Origin: Gammaproteobacteria bacterium
Lineage (GTDB): Bacteria > Pseudomonadota > Gammaproteobacteria > SZUA-229
Reading direction: 5' to 3'
Length of the DNA stretch: 6,607 nucleotides
Assembly (NCBI GenBank): GCA_016191795.1
Contig: JACPVK010000361.1
Location: forward strand, 1-6,607
Below the pieces are notes generated by a model. That model was not told the DNA's origin and ran no database searches. It saw only the letters and a program-made list of their open reading frames with translations. The translations under genes were made by a program, and so were the position numbers. This document shows positions 6,163 through 6,607 of the stretch, one piece after another. Every line of letters begins with the position of its first letter. Position 1 is the first letter of the stretch.

Positions 6163-6607
6163 TACAGCGTCTTGCAAAATACTTTTGAGTTGCGCTGCAT
6201 GTTGTACAGCTTGCGCCGTTCCACCGGCAATGAATCAATGCCGACTTCAATAAACCCGCGCTCCAGAAACCAGTGTGTGGTGCGCGTGGTGAGAATGAAT
6301 AATTTTTCGAGACCACGATGGCGGCACAGTGTTTCCAGGTGCACCAGCAATTCTTCGCCGCGTCCCTGTTTGCGATAATTTTCGTGCACGGCGAGGCAGG
6401 CGAGTTCGGCTACCTTGCCTTCGTAGGGGTACAATGCCGCGCAGGCGATGATCATGCCATCGCGTTCGATCACGCTGAACTGGCGAATTTCCAGTTCCAG
6501 TTGTTCGCGTGAGCGCCGCACCAGTGTGCCGTCGCCTTCGAGCGGTGCAATCAGTTCCAGTATGCCGCCGACATCATTAATGGTAGCTTCGCGCAGGCCT
6601 TCGTAAT
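6162..6607 (-). CDS. argA: N-acetylglutamate synthase, C-terminal acetyltransferase part (5' end outside window)
   Basis: First step of arginine biosynthesis: transfers acetyl from acetyl-CoA to L-glutamate, in the cytoplasm. About 147 residues are present, the GNAT domain end of a protein normally near 440 residues; the N-terminal amino-acid-kinase-like (arginine-binding) domain lies beyond the edge. The frame stays open to the last bases, so the GTG at 6521 is an internal Val codon. Blocks that closely match E. coli ArgA as I recall it are ATINDVGGILELI, LVRRSREQLELEI, ACAALYPYEGKVAELACLAV, the acetyl-CoA loop YRKQGRGEELL, LFILTTRTTHWFLERGF and LYNMQRNSKV. The TAA at 6164-6162 shares its last base with the kinase ATG, so the two are probably translationally coupled. 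Identification is very secure. Confidence 0.96.
   Translation of the reverse strand, partial: YEGLREATINDVGGILELIAPLEGDGTLVRRSREQLELEIRQFSVIERDGMIIACAALYPYEGKVAELACLAVHENYRKQGRGEELLVHLETLCRHRGLEKLFILTTRTTHWFLERGFIEVGIDSLPVERRKLYNMQRNSKVFCKTL

Noticed and set aside
6163..6177. TTG start for the histidine kinase, adding five residues
   Set aside because: The ATG at 6162 overlapping the argA stop is a classic coupled start, and the TTG has no better ribosome site.
6162..6521. A stand-alone 119-residue GNAT acetyltransferase starting at GTG 6521
   Set aside because: The frame continues upstream to the window edge with further ArgA sequence (ATINDVGGILELI), so this is the end of argA.

Overview
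The window looks like chromosome of a free-living gammaproteobacterium with moderate GC content. The best support is the 3' part of argA at the right edge, which reads like the acetyltransferase end of the enterobacterial and pseudomonad type of N-acetylglutamate synthase. Other pointers are a YeiE/CysL-like LysR regulator and a response regulator that appears to be REC-DUF3369-HD-GYP. I cannot name a genus. I see no phage, plasmid, transposase, CRISPR, tRNA or rRNA sequence.

Layout. Bases 1-1492 (+) hold the C-terminal half of an RND efflux permease whose start lies outside the window. Bases 1493-1881 are a non-coding gap carrying two kinds of palindromic intergenic element and a perfect 12-bp AT-rich palindrome. 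Bases 1882-3144 (+) hold a two-gene unit: a LysR regulator and, 3 nt after its stop, a GTG-started small helical protein of unknown function. Bases 3145-3244 separate convergent genes and are packed with three hairpins. Bases 3245-6607 are on the minus strand and read in the order argA (truncated by the window edge), a membrane histidine kinase whose ATG overlaps the argA stop (TAATG), and, after a 104-bp gap, the HD-GYP response regulator.

How the genes work together. The kinase and response regulator very probably form a cognate pair: a signal at the membrane would change phosphorylation of the regulator and so its cyclic-di-GMP phosphodiesterase output. The kinase has a short, histidine-rich periplasmic loop, a heptad-repeat coiled coil and a complete H/N/G1/F/G2 catalytic core. 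The regulator keeps most HD-GYP metal ligands, but the second His of the HHE motif reads Gln. The kinase start overlaps the argA stop, so expression of the pair is probably tied to arginine biosynthesis. That tie may be only transcriptional convenience.

Nothing here is clearly a new class of system. The most useful leads are the argA-kinase-HD-GYP arrangement, the HQE variant of the HD-GYP site, the unassigned small gene coupled to the LysR regulator, and the dense set of different palindromic elements in the intergenic gaps.
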